A stretch of DNA of 64,000 nt, from the NCBI RefSeq assembly GCF_002575655.3, contig NC_053036.3, positions 646,558,736 through 646,622,735 of the forward strand. Reading direction: 5' to 3'. A model generated the notes under the pieces. The model was not told where the DNA came from. It worked only from the letters and a program-made list of their open reading frames with translations, and ran no database searches. A program made the translations under genes and the position numbers. The stretch is from Aegilops tauschii subsp. strangulata. Its lineage: Eukaryota > Streptophyta > Magnoliopsida > Poales > Poaceae. This document shows, in pieces, positions 24,032 to 36,384 of this stretch (the first letter of the stretch is position 1; the number at the start of each line of letters is the position of its first letter).

Positions 24032-25750
24032 TGTTGGGGATCGTAGCAGAATTTTAAAATTTTCTACGCATCACCAAGATCCATCTGTGGAGTTTACTAG
24101 CAACGAGAGGGAAGGAGTGCATCTACATACCCTTGTAGATCGCGAGTGGAAGCGTTCAAGTGAACGGGGTTGATGGAGTCGTACTCGCCGTGATCCAAAT
24201 CACCGATGACCGAGCGCCGAACGGATGGCACCTCCGCGTTCAACACACGTACGGAGCAGCGACGTATCCTCCTTCTTGATCCAGCAAGGGGGAAGGAGAG
24301 GTTGATGGAGATCCAGCAGCACGACGGCGTGGTGGTGGAAGTAGCGGGGATCCCGGCAGGGCTTCGCCAAGCGCAAGCGGGAGGGAGAGGTGTCACGGGA
24401 GGGAGAGGGAGGCGCCAGGGGCTAGGGTACTGCTGCCCTCCCTTCCCCACTATATATAGGGGCCTTGGGGGGGGGGGGCGCCGGCCCTGGGAGATCAGAT
24501 CTCCAAGGGGGGCGGCGGCCAAGGGGTGGCTTCTCCCCCAAGCCAAGTGGGGGGCGCCCCCACCCTTAGGGTTTCCAAACCTAGGCGCATGGGAGGCCCA
24601 AGGGGGGGGGGGCGCACCAGACCACTAGGGGCTGGTTCCCCTCCCACTTCAGCCCATGGGGCCCTCCGGGATAGGTGGCCCCACCCAGTGGACCCCCGGG
24701 ACCCTTCTGGTGGTCCCGGTACAATACCGATAACCCCCGAAACTTTCCCGGTGGCCGAAACTGGACTTCCTATATATAATTCTTCACCTCCGGACCATTC
24801 TGGAACTCCTCGTGACGTCCGGGATCTCATACGGGACTCCGAACAACTTTCGGGTTTCCGCATACTAATATCTCTACAACCCTAGCGTCACCGAACCTTA
24901 AGTGTGTAGACCCTACGGGTTCGGGAGACATGCAGACATGACCGAGACGACTCTCCGGTCAATAACCAACAGCGGGATCTGGATACCCATGTTGGCTCCC
25001 ACATGTTCCACGATGATCTCATCGGATGAACCACGATGTCGAGGATTCAATCAATCCCGTATTCAATTCCCTTTGTCAATCGGTACGTTACTTGCCCGAG
25101 ATTCGATCGTCGATATCCCAATACCTCGTTCAATCTCGTTACCGGCAAGTCACTTTACTCGTACCGTAATGCATGATCCCGTGACCAACCACTTGGTCAC
25201 TTTGAGCTCATTATGATGATGCATTACCGAGTGGGCCCAGAGATACCTCTTCGTCATACGGAGTGACAAATCCCAGTCTCGATCCGTGTCAACCCAACAG
25301 ACACTTTCAGAAATACCTGTAGTGTACCTTTATAGTCACCCAGTTACGTTGTGACGTTTGGTACACCCAAAGCACTCCTACGGCATCCGGGAGTTACACG
25401 ATCTCATGGTCTAAGGAAAAGATACTTGACATTGGAAAAGCTCTAGCAAACGAACTACACGATCTTTGTGCTATGCTTAGGATTGGGTCTTGTCCATCAC
25501 ATCATTCTCCTAATGATGTGATCCCGTTATCAATGACATCCAATCTCCATAGTCAGGAAACCATGACTATCTGTTGATGAACGAGCTAGTCAACTAGAGG
25601 CTTACTAGGGACATGTTGTGGTCTATGTATTCACACATGTATTACGATTTCCGGATAACACAATTATAGAATGAACAATAGACAATTATCATGAACAAAG
25701 AAATATAATAATAACCATTTTATTATTGCCTCCAGGGCATATTTCCAACA
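24032..25750 (-). repeat. 3' LTR of Copia 2
   Basis: 1,719 bp ending gggcatatttccaaca. It contains a TATA-like tatatata tract near 24451. It lacks a ~47-bp stretch present in the 5' LTR. Confidence 0.88.
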
Positions 25751-25782
25751 GTCTCCCACTTGCACTAGAGTCAATAATCTAG

Positions 25783-26580
25783 TTACATTGTGATGAATCG
25801 AACACCCATAGAGTTCTGGTGTTGATCATGTTTTGCTCTAGGGAGAGGTTTAGTCAACGGATCTGCTACATTCAGGTCCGTATGTACTTTACAAATATCT
25901 ATGTCTCCATTTTGAACACTTTCACGAATGGAGTTGAAGCGACGCTTGATATGCCTGGTCTTCTTGTGAAACCTGGGCTCCTTGGCAAGGGCAATAGCTC
26001 CAGTGTTTTCACAGAAGAGAGTCATCGGGCCCGACGCATTGGGAATCACCCCTAGGTCGGTAATGAACTCCTTCATCCAGACTGCTTCTTGTGCTGCCTC
26101 TGAGGCCGCCATGTACTCCGCTTCACATGTAGATCCCGCCATGACGCTTTGCTTGCAACTGAACCAGCTTACTGCCCCTCCATTCAAAATATACACGTAT
26201 ACGGTTTGTGACTTAGAGTCATCCAGATCTGTGTCGAAGCTAGCATCGACGTAACCCTTTACGACGAGCTCTTCGTCACCTCCATAAACGAGAAACATAC
26301 CCTTAGTCCTCTTCAGGTACTTCAGGATATTCTTGACCGCTGTCCAGTGTTCCATGCCGGGATTACTTTGGTACCTTCCTACCAAACTTACGGCAAGGTT
26401 TACATCAGGTCTGGTACACAACATGGCATACATAATAGACCCTATGGCTGAGGCATAGGGGACGACACTCATCTTTTCTCTATCTTCTGCCGTGGTCGGG
26501 CATTGAGCCGTGCTCAATTGCACACCTTGCAATACAGGCAAGAACCCCTTCTTGGACTGATCCATATTGAACTTCTTCAA
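25783..26580 (-). pseudogene. Copia 2 end of RT and RNase H
   Basis: Minus-strand frame beginning MKKFNMDQSKKGFLPV after a frameshift near 26590. RNase H motifs are YVDASFDTDLDD, CEAEYMAASEAA and ENTGAIALA (Glu where Copia 1 has Asp, likely a damaged active site). It ends NSMGVRFITM. This part should be continuous with the upstream pol frame in an intact element. Confidence 0.87.
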
Positions 26581-29165
26581 TATCTTGTCAAGGTACGTAC
26601 TCTGTGAAAGACCATGAGGCGTCTTGATCTATCTCTATAGATCTTGATGCCTAATATATAAGCAGCTTCTCCAAGGTCCTTCATTGAAAAACACTTATTC
26701 AAATAGGCCTTTATACTTTCCAAGAATTCTATATCATTTCCCATCAATAGTATGTCATCCACATATAATAAGAGAAATGCTACAGAGCTCCCACTCACTT
26801 TCTTGTAAACACAGGCTTCTCCATAAGTCTGTGTAAACCCAAACGCTTTGATCATCTCATCAAATCGAATGTTCCAACTCCGAGATGCTTGCACCAGCCC
26901 ATAGATGGAGCGCTGGAGCTTGCATACCTTGTTAGCATTCTTAGGATCGACAAAACATTCCGGCTGCATCATATACAATTCTTCCTTAAGAAAGCCGTTA
27001 AGGAATGCCGTTTTGACGTCCATTTGCCATATCTCATAATCATAGAATGCGGCAATTGCTAACAAGATTCGGACGGACTTCAGCTTCGCTACGGGTGAGA
27101 AAGTCTCATCGTAGTCAACCCCTTGAACTTGTCGATAACCCTTAGCGACAAGTCGAGCCTTATAGATGGTCACATTACCATCCGCGTCTGTCTTCTTCTT
27201 AAAGATCCATTTATTTTCTATGGCTCGCCGATCATCGGGCAAGTCAGTCAAAGTCCACACTTCGGTTTCATACATGGATCCTATCTCGGATTTCATGGCT
27301 TCTAGCCATTTGTCGGAATCTGGGCCCGCCATTGCTTCTTCATAGTTCGAAGGTTCACCGTTGTCTAACAACATGATTTCCAGGACAGGGTTGCCATACC
27401 ACTCTGGTGTGGAACGTGTCCTCGTGGACCTACGAAGTTTAGTAGTAACTTGATCCGAAGTACCTTGATCATCATCATTAGCTTCCTCTCTAGTCAGTGC
27501 AGGCACCACAGGAACATCTTCCTGAGCTGTGCTACTTTCCGGTTCAAGAGGTAGTACTTCATCAAGTTCCACTTTCCTCCCACTTATTTCTTTTGAGAGA
27601 AACTCTTTCTCTAGAAAGGACCCGTTCTTGGCAACAAAGATCTTGCCTTCGGATCTGAGGTAGAAGGTATACCCAATGGTTTCCTTAGGGTATCCTATGA
27701 AGACGCATTTCTCCGACTTGGGTTCGAGCTTTTCAGGTTGAAGTTTCTTGACATAAGCATCGCATCCCCAAACTTTTAGAAACGACAGCTTAGGTTTCTT
27801 CCCAAACCATAGTTCATACGGTGTCGTCTCAACGGATTTAGACGGTGCCCTATTTAAAGTGAATGCGGCAGTCTTTAAAGCATAGCCCCAGAATGAGAGC
27901 GGTAGATTGGTAAGAGACATCATAGATCGCACCATATCCAATAGAGTGCAATTACGACGTTCAGACACACCGTTACGCTGAGGTGTTCCAGGCGGCGTGA
28001 GTTGTGAAACGATTCCACATTTCCTTAAGTGTGTGCCAAATTCGTGACTCAAATATTCCCCTCCATGATCTGATCGCAAGAACTTTATTTTCCTGTCACG
28101 TTGATTCTCAACCTCACTTTGAAATTCCTTGAACTTTTCAAAGGTCTCGGACTTGTGTTTCATTAGGTAGACATACCCATATCTACCCAAGTCATCAGTG
28201 AGAGTGAGAACATAACGATAGCCACCGCGAGCCTCAACACTCATTGGACCGCACACATCAGTATGTATGATTTCCAATAAGTTGGTTGCTCGCTCCATTG
28301 TTCCGGAGAACGGAGTCTGGGTCATCTTACCCATGAGGCATGGTTCGCACGTGTCAAATGATTCGTAATCAAGAGACTCCAAAAGTCCATCTGCATGGAG
28401 CTTCTTCATGCGTTTGACACCAATGTGACCAAGGCGGCAGTGCCACAAGTATGTGGGACTATCGTTATCAACTTTACATCTTTTGGTATTCACACTATGA
28501 ATATGTGTAACATCACGTTCGAGATTCATTAAGAATAAACCATTGACCAGCGGGGCATGACCATAAAACATATCTCTCATATAAATAGAACAACCATTAT
28601 TCTCGGATTTAAATGAGTAGCCATCTCGCATTAAACGAGATCCAGATACAATGTTCATGCTCAAAGCTGGCACTAAATAACAATTATTGAGGTTTAAAAC
28701 TAATCCCGTAGGTAAATGTAGAGGTAGCGTGCCGACGGCGATCACATCGACTTTGGAACCATTCCCGACGCGCATCGTCACCTCGTCCTTCGCCAGTCTC
28801 CGCTTATTCCGCAGCTCCTGTTTTGAGTTACAAATATGAGCAACCGCACCGGTATCAAATACCCAGGAGCTACTACGAGTACTGGTAAGGTACACATCAA
28901 TTACATGTATATCACATATACCTTTGGTGTTGCCGGCCTTCTTGTCCGCTAAGTATTTGGGGCAGTTCCGCTTCCAGTGACCACTTCCCTTGCAATAAAA
29001 GCACTCAGTCTCAGGCTTGGGTCCATTCTTTGGCTTCTTCCCGGCAACTCCCTTGCCGTCCTTCTTGAAGTTCTTCTTACCCTTGCCTTTCTTGAACTTA
29101 GTGGTTTTATTCACCATCAACACTTGATGTTCCTTTCTGATTTCCACCTCCGCTGATTTCAGCAT
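26577..29165 (-). pseudogene. Copia 2 gag end, protease, integrase and RT in one long frame
   Basis: An 862-codon open stretch. In order: Lys-rich gag tail; zinc knuckle CFYCKGSGHWKRNC with all four ligands; protease VFDTGAVAHICNS; pre-integrase HCRLGHIGVKRM and CEPC; integrase DDE set (HTDVCGPM, SDHGGEYLS, NGVSERRN); CVFIGYPKET; RT with QMDVKTAFLNG and LYVDDILLMGND. Frameshifts at both ends cut it off from gag and RNase H. Individual domains look well preserved, so the copy is fairly young. Confidence 0.9.
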
Positions 29166-29733
29166 TGAATATACCTCAGAATGGTCTTTTCCATCCCCTG
29201 CATATTGAAGTTCATCACAAAGCTCTTGTAGCTCGGTGGAAGCGACTGAAGGATTCTGTCAATGACCGCGTCATCCGGGAGATTAACTCCCAGCTGAGTA
29301 AAGCGGTTGTGCAACCCAGACATTTTGAGTATGTGCTCATTGACAGAACTATTTTCCTCCATCTTACAACTGAGAACTTGTCGGAGACTTCATATCTCTC
29401 GACCCGGGCATGAGCTTGGAAAACCATTTTCAGCTCTTCGAACATCTCATATGCTCCGTGTTGCTCAAAACGCTTTTGGAGCCCCGGTTCTAAGCTGTAA
29501 AGCATGCCGCACTGAACGAGGGAGTAATCATTAGCACGTGACTGCCAAGCGTTCATAACGTCTTGGTTCTCTGGGATGGGTGCATCACCTAGCGGTGCTT
29601 CTAGGACATAATATTTCTTGGCAGCTATGAGGATGATCCTCAGGTTCCGGACCCAGTCCGTATAGTTGCTGCCATCGTCTTTCAGCTTGGTTTTCTCTAG
29701 GAACGCGTTGAAGTTGAGGGCAACGTGGGCCAT
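29159..29733 (-). pseudogene. Copia 2 gag N-terminal part, frameshifted
   Basis: Starts MAHVALNFNAFLEKTKLKDD and carries DGSNYTDWVRNLRIIL and HGAYEMFEELK as in Copia 1. A frameshift near 29370 leads into the frame with MEENSSVNEHILKMS and LPDDAVIDRILQSLPPSYKSF. A second break near 29165 separates this from the long pol frame. Confidence 0.86.
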
Positions 29734-31032
29734 TTGATCTACAAGACATATTGTAAAGGTTTTAGACTAAGTTCATGATAATTAAGTTCATCTAATCAAA
29801 TTATTCAAAGAACTCCCACTCAGATAGACATCCCTCTAGTCATCTAAGTGAAACATGATCCGAGTCAACTAGGCCGTGTCCGATCATCATGTGAGACGGA
29901 CTAGTCAACATCGGTGAACATCTTCATGTTGATCGTATCTTCTATACGACTCATGCTCGACCTTTCGGTCTTCCGTGTTCCGAGGCCATGTCTGTACATG
30001 CTAGGCTCGTCAAGTCAACCTAAGTGTATTGCGTGTGTTCCGAGGCCATGTCTGTACATGCTAGGCTCGTCAACACCCGTTGTATGCGAACGTTAGAATC
30101 AATCGCACCCGATCATCACGTGGTGCTTCAGAACAACGAACCTTCGCAACAGTGCACAGTTAGGGGGGAACACTTTCTTGAAATTATTATAAGGGACCAT
30201 CTTACTTACTACTGACGTTCTAAGCAAATAAGATGTAAAACATGATAAACATCACATGCAATCAAATAGTGACATGATATGGCCAGTATCATATTGCTCC
30301 TTTGATCTCCATCTTCGGGGCGCCATGATCATCTTCGTCACCGGCATGACACCATGATCTCCATCATCGTGTCTTCATGAAGTTTTCATGCCAATGATTA
30401 CTTCTACTTCTACGGCTAACGTGTTTAGCAATAAAGTAAAGTAATTCACATGGCATTATTCAATGACGCGCAGGTCATACAAAAAATATAGACAACTCCT
30501 ATGGCTCCTGCCGGTTGTCATACTCATCGACATGCAAGTCGTGATTCCTATTACAAGAACATGATCAATCTCATACATCACATATATTTCATTCATCACA
30601 TCCTTTTGGCCATATCACATCAAAAGGCATATGCTGCAAAAACAAGTTAGACGTCCTCTAATTGTTGTTGCATGTTTTTACGTGGCTTCTATAGGTTTCT
30701 AGCAAGAACATTTCTTACCTATGTTAAACCACAACGTGATATGCCAATTACTATTTACCCTTCAAAAGGACCCTTTTCATCGAATCCGATCCGACTAAAG
30801 TGGGAGAGACAGACACCCGCCAGCCACCTTATGCAACTAGTGCATGTCAGTCAGTGGAACCTGTCTCACGTAAGCGTACGTGTAAGGTCGGTCCGGGCCG
30901 CTTCATCCCACGATGCCGCCGAATCAAGATAAGACTAGTAGCGGCAAGTAAATTGACATGATCTACGCCCACAACAATCTTGTGTTCTACTCGTGCATAG
31001 TAACTACGCATAAACCTGGCTCATGATGCCAC
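29734..31032 (-). other. Copia 2 untranslated leader with a 40-bp duplication
   Basis: Non-coding leader corresponding to 17802-19035 of Copia 1. A 40-bp segment starting gtgttccgaggccatgtc occurs at 29975-30014 and again at 30035-30074, a short tandem duplication with a 60-bp period not seen in Copia 1. Confidence 0.75.
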
Positions 31033-32791
31033 TGTTGGGGATCGTAGCAGAATTTTAAAATTTTCTACGCATCACCAAGATCCATCTATGGAGTTTACTA
31101 GCAACGAGAGGGAAGGAGTGCATCTACATACCCTTGTAGACCGCGAGCGGAAGCGTTCAAGTGAACGGGATTGATGGAGTCGTACTCGTCGTGATCCAAA
31201 TCACCGATGACCGAGCGTCGAACGGACGGCACCTGCGCGTTCAACACACGTACGGAGCAGCGACGTCTCCTTCTTGATCCAGCAAGGGGGAAGGAGAGGT
31301 TGATGGAGATCCAGCAGCACGACGGCGTGGTGGTGGAAGTAGCGGGGATCCCGGCAGGGCTTCGCCAAGCGCAAGCGGGAGGGAGAGGTGTCACGGGAGG
31401 GAGAGGGAGGCGCCAAGGGCTAGGGTACTGCTGCCCTCCCTCCCCCCCACTATATATAGGGGCCTTTGGGGGCGCCGGCCCTGGGAGATCAGATCTCCAA
31501 GGGGGGGCGGCGGCCAAGGGGTGGCTTCCCCCCCAAGCCAAGTGGGGGGCGCCCCCACCCCTAGGGTTTCCAACCCTAGGCGCAGGGGAGGCCCAAGGGG
31601 GGGGCGCACCAGCCCACTAGGGGCTGGTTCCCCTCCGCAACTGCTGCCTCTATAATCGAGGAATATCCCGTCCCGGATTTGCCCCCACTTCAGCCCATGG
31701 GGCCCTCCGGGATAGGTGGCCCCACCCAGTGGACCCCCGGGACCCTTCTGGTGGTCCCGGTACAATACCGATAACCCCCGAAACTTTCCTGGTGGCCGAA
31801 ACTGGACTTCCTATATATAATTCTTCACCTCCGGACCATTCCGGAACTCCTCGTGACGTCCGGGATCTCATCCAGGACTCCGAACAACTTTCGGGTTTCC
31901 GCATACTAATATCTCTACAACCCTAGCGTCACCGAACCTTAAGTGTGTAGACCCTACGGGTTCGGGAGACATGCAGACATGACCGAGACGACTCTCCGGT
32001 CAATAACCAACAGCGGGATCTGGATACCCATGTTGGCTCCCACATGTTCCACGATGATCTCATCGGATGAACCACGATGTCGAGGATTCAATCAATCCCG
32101 TATTCAATTCCCTTTGTCAATCGGTACGTTACTTGCGCGAGATTCGATCGTCGGTATCCCAATACCTCGTTCAATCTCGTTACCGGCAAGTCACTTTACT
32201 CGTACCGTAATGCATGATCCCGTGACCAACCACTTGGTCACTTTGAGCTCATTATGATGATGCATTACCGAGTGGGCCCAGAGATACCTCTCCGTCATAC
32301 GGAGTGACAAATCCCAGTCTCGATCCGTGTCAACCCAACAGACACTTTCAGAAATACCTGTGGTGTACCTTTATAGTCACCCAGTTACGTTGTGACGTTT
32401 GGTACACCCAAAGCACTCCTACGGCATCCGGGAGTTACACGATCTCATGGTCTAAGGAAAAGATACTTGACATTGGAAAAGCTCTAGCAAACGAACTACA
32501 CGATCTTTGTGCTATGCTTAGGATTGGGTCTTGTCCATCACATCATTCTCCTAATGGTGTGATCCCGTTATCAATGACATCCAATGTCCATAGTCAGGAA
32601 ACCATGAATATCTGTTGATGAACGAGCTAGTCAACTAGAGGCTTACTAGGGACATGTTGTGGTCTATGTATTCACACATGTATTACGATTTCCGGATAAC
32701 ACAATTATAGCATGAACAATAGACAATTATCATGAACAAAGAAATAGAATAATAACCATTTTATTATTGCCTCTAGGGCATATTTCCAATA
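31033..32791 (-). repeat. 5' LTR of Copia 2
   Basis: 1,759 bp. It differs from the 3' LTR mainly by an extra ~47 bp at about 31637-31684 and by the outer terminus, which reads ata instead of aca. Confidence 0.88.
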
Positions 32792-32796
32792 GTAGT

Positions 32797-33630
32797 GCTG
32801 ATCATAACACCTCTGTTAAGATGCTTAAAGAAATTATTTTTCCGAGGTTTGGAGTCCCTATATATTTAATGGCTGATGGTGGTTCACATTTTATTCATGG
32901 TGCTTTTCGTAAAATGCTTGCCAAGTATGATGTTAATCATAGAATTGCATCCCCTTATCACCCACAGTCTAGCGGTCAAGTGGAATTGAGTAATAGAGAG
33001 CTCAAATTAATTTTGCAAAAGACTGTTAATAGATCTAGAAAGAATTGGTCCAAGAAACTTGATGATGCATTATGGGCCTATAGAATTGCATATAAAAACC
33101 CTATGGGTATGTCTCCGTATAAAATGGTTTATGGAAAAGCATGTCACTTACCTCTCGAACTAGAACATGAGGCATATTGGGCTATTAAAGAGCTCAATTA
33201 TGATTTTAAACTTGCCGGTGAGAAGAGGTTATTCGACATTAGCTCACTTGATGAATGGAGAACCCAAGCCTATTAGAATGCCAAATTGTTCAAAGAAAAA
33301 GTTAAAAGATGGCATGACAAAAGGATACAAAAGCATGAGTTTAATATAGGTGATTATGTGTTGCTGTACAACTCTCGTTTAAGATTTTTTGCAGGAAAAC
33401 TTCTCTCTAAATAGGAAGGCCCTTACGTTATCGAGGAGGTCTATCGTTCCGGTGCTATAAAAATCAACAACTTCGAAGGCACAAATCCAAAGGTGGTGAA
33501 CGGTCAAAGAATCAAACATTATATCTCAGGTAAACCCATAAATGTTGAAACCAATATTATTGAAACCGTAACCCCGGAGGAATACATAAGAGACACTTTC
33601 CAGAACGTTTCAGACTCCGAAAAGGAATAG
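32797..33630 (+). pseudogene. Gypsy 1 integrase, C-terminal two thirds, with two stops
   Basis: Resumes exactly at the Copia 2 target site. Visible are VKMLKEIIFPRFGVPIYLMA followed by DGGSHF (second catalytic Asp), SPYHPQSSGQVELSNRELK (catalytic Glu), WAYRIAYKNPMGMSPYKMVYG and the C-terminal [16 protein letters not shown] stops fall at 33274 and 33412; the frame would end at 33630. The zinc-binding N-terminus and first Asp are missing, and so is all of RNase H. Because the sequence is in frame across the Copia 2 empty site, that loss predates the insertion. Confidence 0.87.
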
Positions 33631-33957
33631 GTACGTGGTACGGTAAGTAAACCGACTCCAAATAAGTTCTAATGGCAATTTTTCTCCGTTTTGGAATATT
33701 TAAGAAAATAGGAAAATAAGAAGTAGTCCGGGAAGGACACGAGGCTTCCACGAGGGTGGGAGGCGCGCCCTACCCCCCTGGGCGCGCCCCTACCTCATGG
33801 GCACCTCGTGCACTTTCCGGACTCTGTTTTCTTGCACGATACTTCTTTTGGTCGGTAAAAATTCATTATATAATCTACCGAAGGTTTTGACCACCGTACC
33901 ACGCAAATATCCTCTGTTTTCGTTTCGAGCTGTTTTTTCTGACAGATCTAGATCGTC

Positions 33958-34470
33958 ATGACGTCTCCAAGTGCCCCCAAGGACAAGTTCTTCGAGAAGG
34001 TCATCAACCCCTACCTTGCGGAGGTGCTGCAACACCCTCAAACCATTGAGATGCATGAGGGGGTGCTGCACATCCACAATGTTGAGGGAACAAGGAGGAC
34101 CGGAAGCGTGGAGACAAGGCTCGAGGCAATGGAGCAACAAGTTTTCAAGTGTTAGGAGATGGTGGGGTGCGGACTTGACTCCAATCACATAATGACCACG
34201 GAGTTCACCAACAACCACAAGCTGGACACCAAGGACATCGGGGAGGCCATCTTTAAGCTTCACGAGAACATCGAGCACCTCCAAGCCCAGATCTATGACC
34301 TGCAAAACCAAAACTGTGAGTATGAATATAGATTCAAGAGGATGAGTTTGGCTGCAGATTTAAGGATCCCGGAGACTCGATCATCCTTCTATGATGGAGA
34401 GCCTATGCCTTGGAAGAGGGACGACAAGCCTACATCATCAACAATTCCTTCACCAGCAAAGGAGATATAA
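33958..34470 (+). pseudogene. Post-integrase ORF of Gypsy 1 (env-position), unknown function
   Basis: Opens MTSPSAPKDKFFEKVINPYL, has one in-frame TAG at 34153-34155, then continues to PTSSTIPSPAKEI. The second part has heptad-like Leu/Ile spacing (FKLHENIEHLQAQIYDLQNQN), so a coiled coil is likely. There is no signal peptide or transmembrane segment. Its place between integrase and 3' LTR is where Athila elements carry an env-like gene, but nothing in the sequence resembles an envelope protein. I do not assign a function. Confidence 0.6.
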
Positions 34471-36036
34471 TCATATGGGTATGGGCACTCCCCTTGGCAA
34501 CTGCCAAGCTTGGGGGAGGTGCCCCGGTATCGTATCACCACCACACTCCTATCTTTACCGTTTTTCTTAGTTCGATCCTTTTAGTAATATCTTGATCTAG
34601 TAGAATAAAGTTTTAGTATGATTTAGTTTTGAGTTTTGCTTTATGATCCTTCTATGTAATCGAGTCCGTGAGCTATATATAATAAAGATTAGTGTTGAGT
34701 CAAGGGCTTGATTATGTTGCTATGATCTTGAGGGAATAAAAGAAAAAAGAACGAATAAAAAAACAAAGAGATCATATTGATCTTATGGAGAGTAATGACT
34801 TCACATATAAATAGTATGATGATTAAAAGTTGTTGAGAGTTGACAAACATAGTTTTGGTCATCATTGCAATTAATAGGAAGTAATAAAGAAAGAGAGGTT
34901 CCACATATAAATATACTATATTGGACATCTTTTATGATTGAGAGCATTCATTAAAATATGACATGCTAAAGAGTTGATGTTGGACAAGGAAGACAACGTA
35001 ATGGGTTATGTTGTCTTACATCTGAAATAAAGTATATTATCATGGATCATCCAACATATTAAGCTTGCCTTTCTCCCTCATGCTAGCCAATTCTTTGCAC
35101 CAAGTAGAGATACTATGTGTGCTTCCAAATACCCTTAAACCCAGTTTTGCCATGAGAGTCCACCATATCTACCTATGGATTGAGTAAGATCCTTCAAGTA
35201 AGTTGTCATCGGTGCAAGCAATAAAAAATTTCTCTCTAAATATGTATGATTTATTAGTGTGGACAAAATAAGCTTTATACGATCTTGTGATGTGGAAGAA
35301 ATAAAAGCGACGGACTGCATAATAAAGGTCCATATCACAAGTGGCAATATAAAGTGACGTTCTTTTGCATTAAGATTTTGTGCATCCAACCATGAAAGCG
35401 CATGACAACCTCTGCTTCCCTCTGCGAAGGGCCTATCTTTTACTTTTATCTCTTACCCTTATGCAAGAGTCATGGTGATCTTCACCTTTCCTTTTTACAT
35501 TTTATCCTTTGGCAAGCACATTGTGTTGGGAAGATCCTGATATATATATATATCCAATTGGATGTAAGTTAACATGAATCATTATTGTTGACATTACCCT
35601 TGAGGTAAAAGGTTGGGAGACAACACTATAAGCCCCTATCTTTCTCTGTGTCCGATTAAAACTCTATACCCATAAGTATTGCGTGAGTGTTAGCAATTAT
35701 GAAAGACTAAATGATAGTTGAGTATGTGGACTTGCTGAAAAGCTCTTATATTGAATCTTTCCGATGTTATGATAAATTGCAATTGCTTCAATGACTGAGA
35801 TTATAGTTTGTTAGTTCTCCATGAAGTTTCTGATTCATACTTGACATTGTGAATAGATTATTACTCTAGCATAAGAAATCATATGACAATATCCATATAT
35901 ATTGCTGTTATAAGAATGATCATGATGCCCTCATGTCTGTATTTTATTTTATCGACACCCTATCTCTAAACATGTGGACATATTTATCGTTATCAGCTTC
36001 CGCTTGAGGACAAGCGAGGTCTAAGCTTGGGGGAGT
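34471..36036 (+). other. Non-coding 3' region and purine tract of Gypsy 1
   Basis: AT-rich, without long frames. It ends in the polypurine tract cttgggggagt immediately before the 3' LTR. A similar cttgggggaggt occurs at about 34510, as is seen in Athila-like elements. Confidence 0.6.
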
Positions 36037-36384
36037 TGATACGTCCATTTTGCATCATGCTTTTATATTGATATTTATTGCATTATGGGCTGTTATTACA
36101 CATTATGTCACAATACTTATGCCTATTCTCTCTTATTTTACAAGGTTCACATGAAGAGGGAGAATGCCGGTAGCTGGAATTCTAGGTTGGAAAAGGAGCA
36201 AATAATAGAGACCTATTCTGCACAACTCCAAAAGTGCTGAAACTCCACGGAAGTCATTTTTGGGATTTATAAAAAATACTGAGCAAAGAAAATACCAGAG
36301 GGGGCCCGCACCCTGGCCACAAGGGTGAGGGCGCGCCCTACCCCTGGGAACGCCCTCTGCCTCGTGGGCCCTCTGGCAGCCCTC

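Larger units (their letters stand above)
24032..32791 (-). mobile_element. Copia 2: Angela-related Copia retrotransposon nested in Gypsy 1
   Basis: Flanked by the 5-bp target duplication gtagt (24027-24031 and 32792-32796). LTRs are 24032-25750 (3') and 31033-32791 (5'), both starting tgttggggatcgtagcag on the plus strand. The 5' LTR terminus shows ta where the partner has ca. Internal coding runs 29733-25783 on the minus strand. The primer-binding site is minus TGGCATCATGAGCCAGG at 31032-31016. It is related to Copia 1 throughout pol, but the LTR sequence is a distinct type. Frameshifts make it defective. Confidence 0.9.

Noticed and set aside
24206..24885. Frames of 100-140 codons in the Copia 2 3' LTR, repeated at 31207-31926
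   Set aside because: They lie inside LTRs and owe their length to GC-rich composition.
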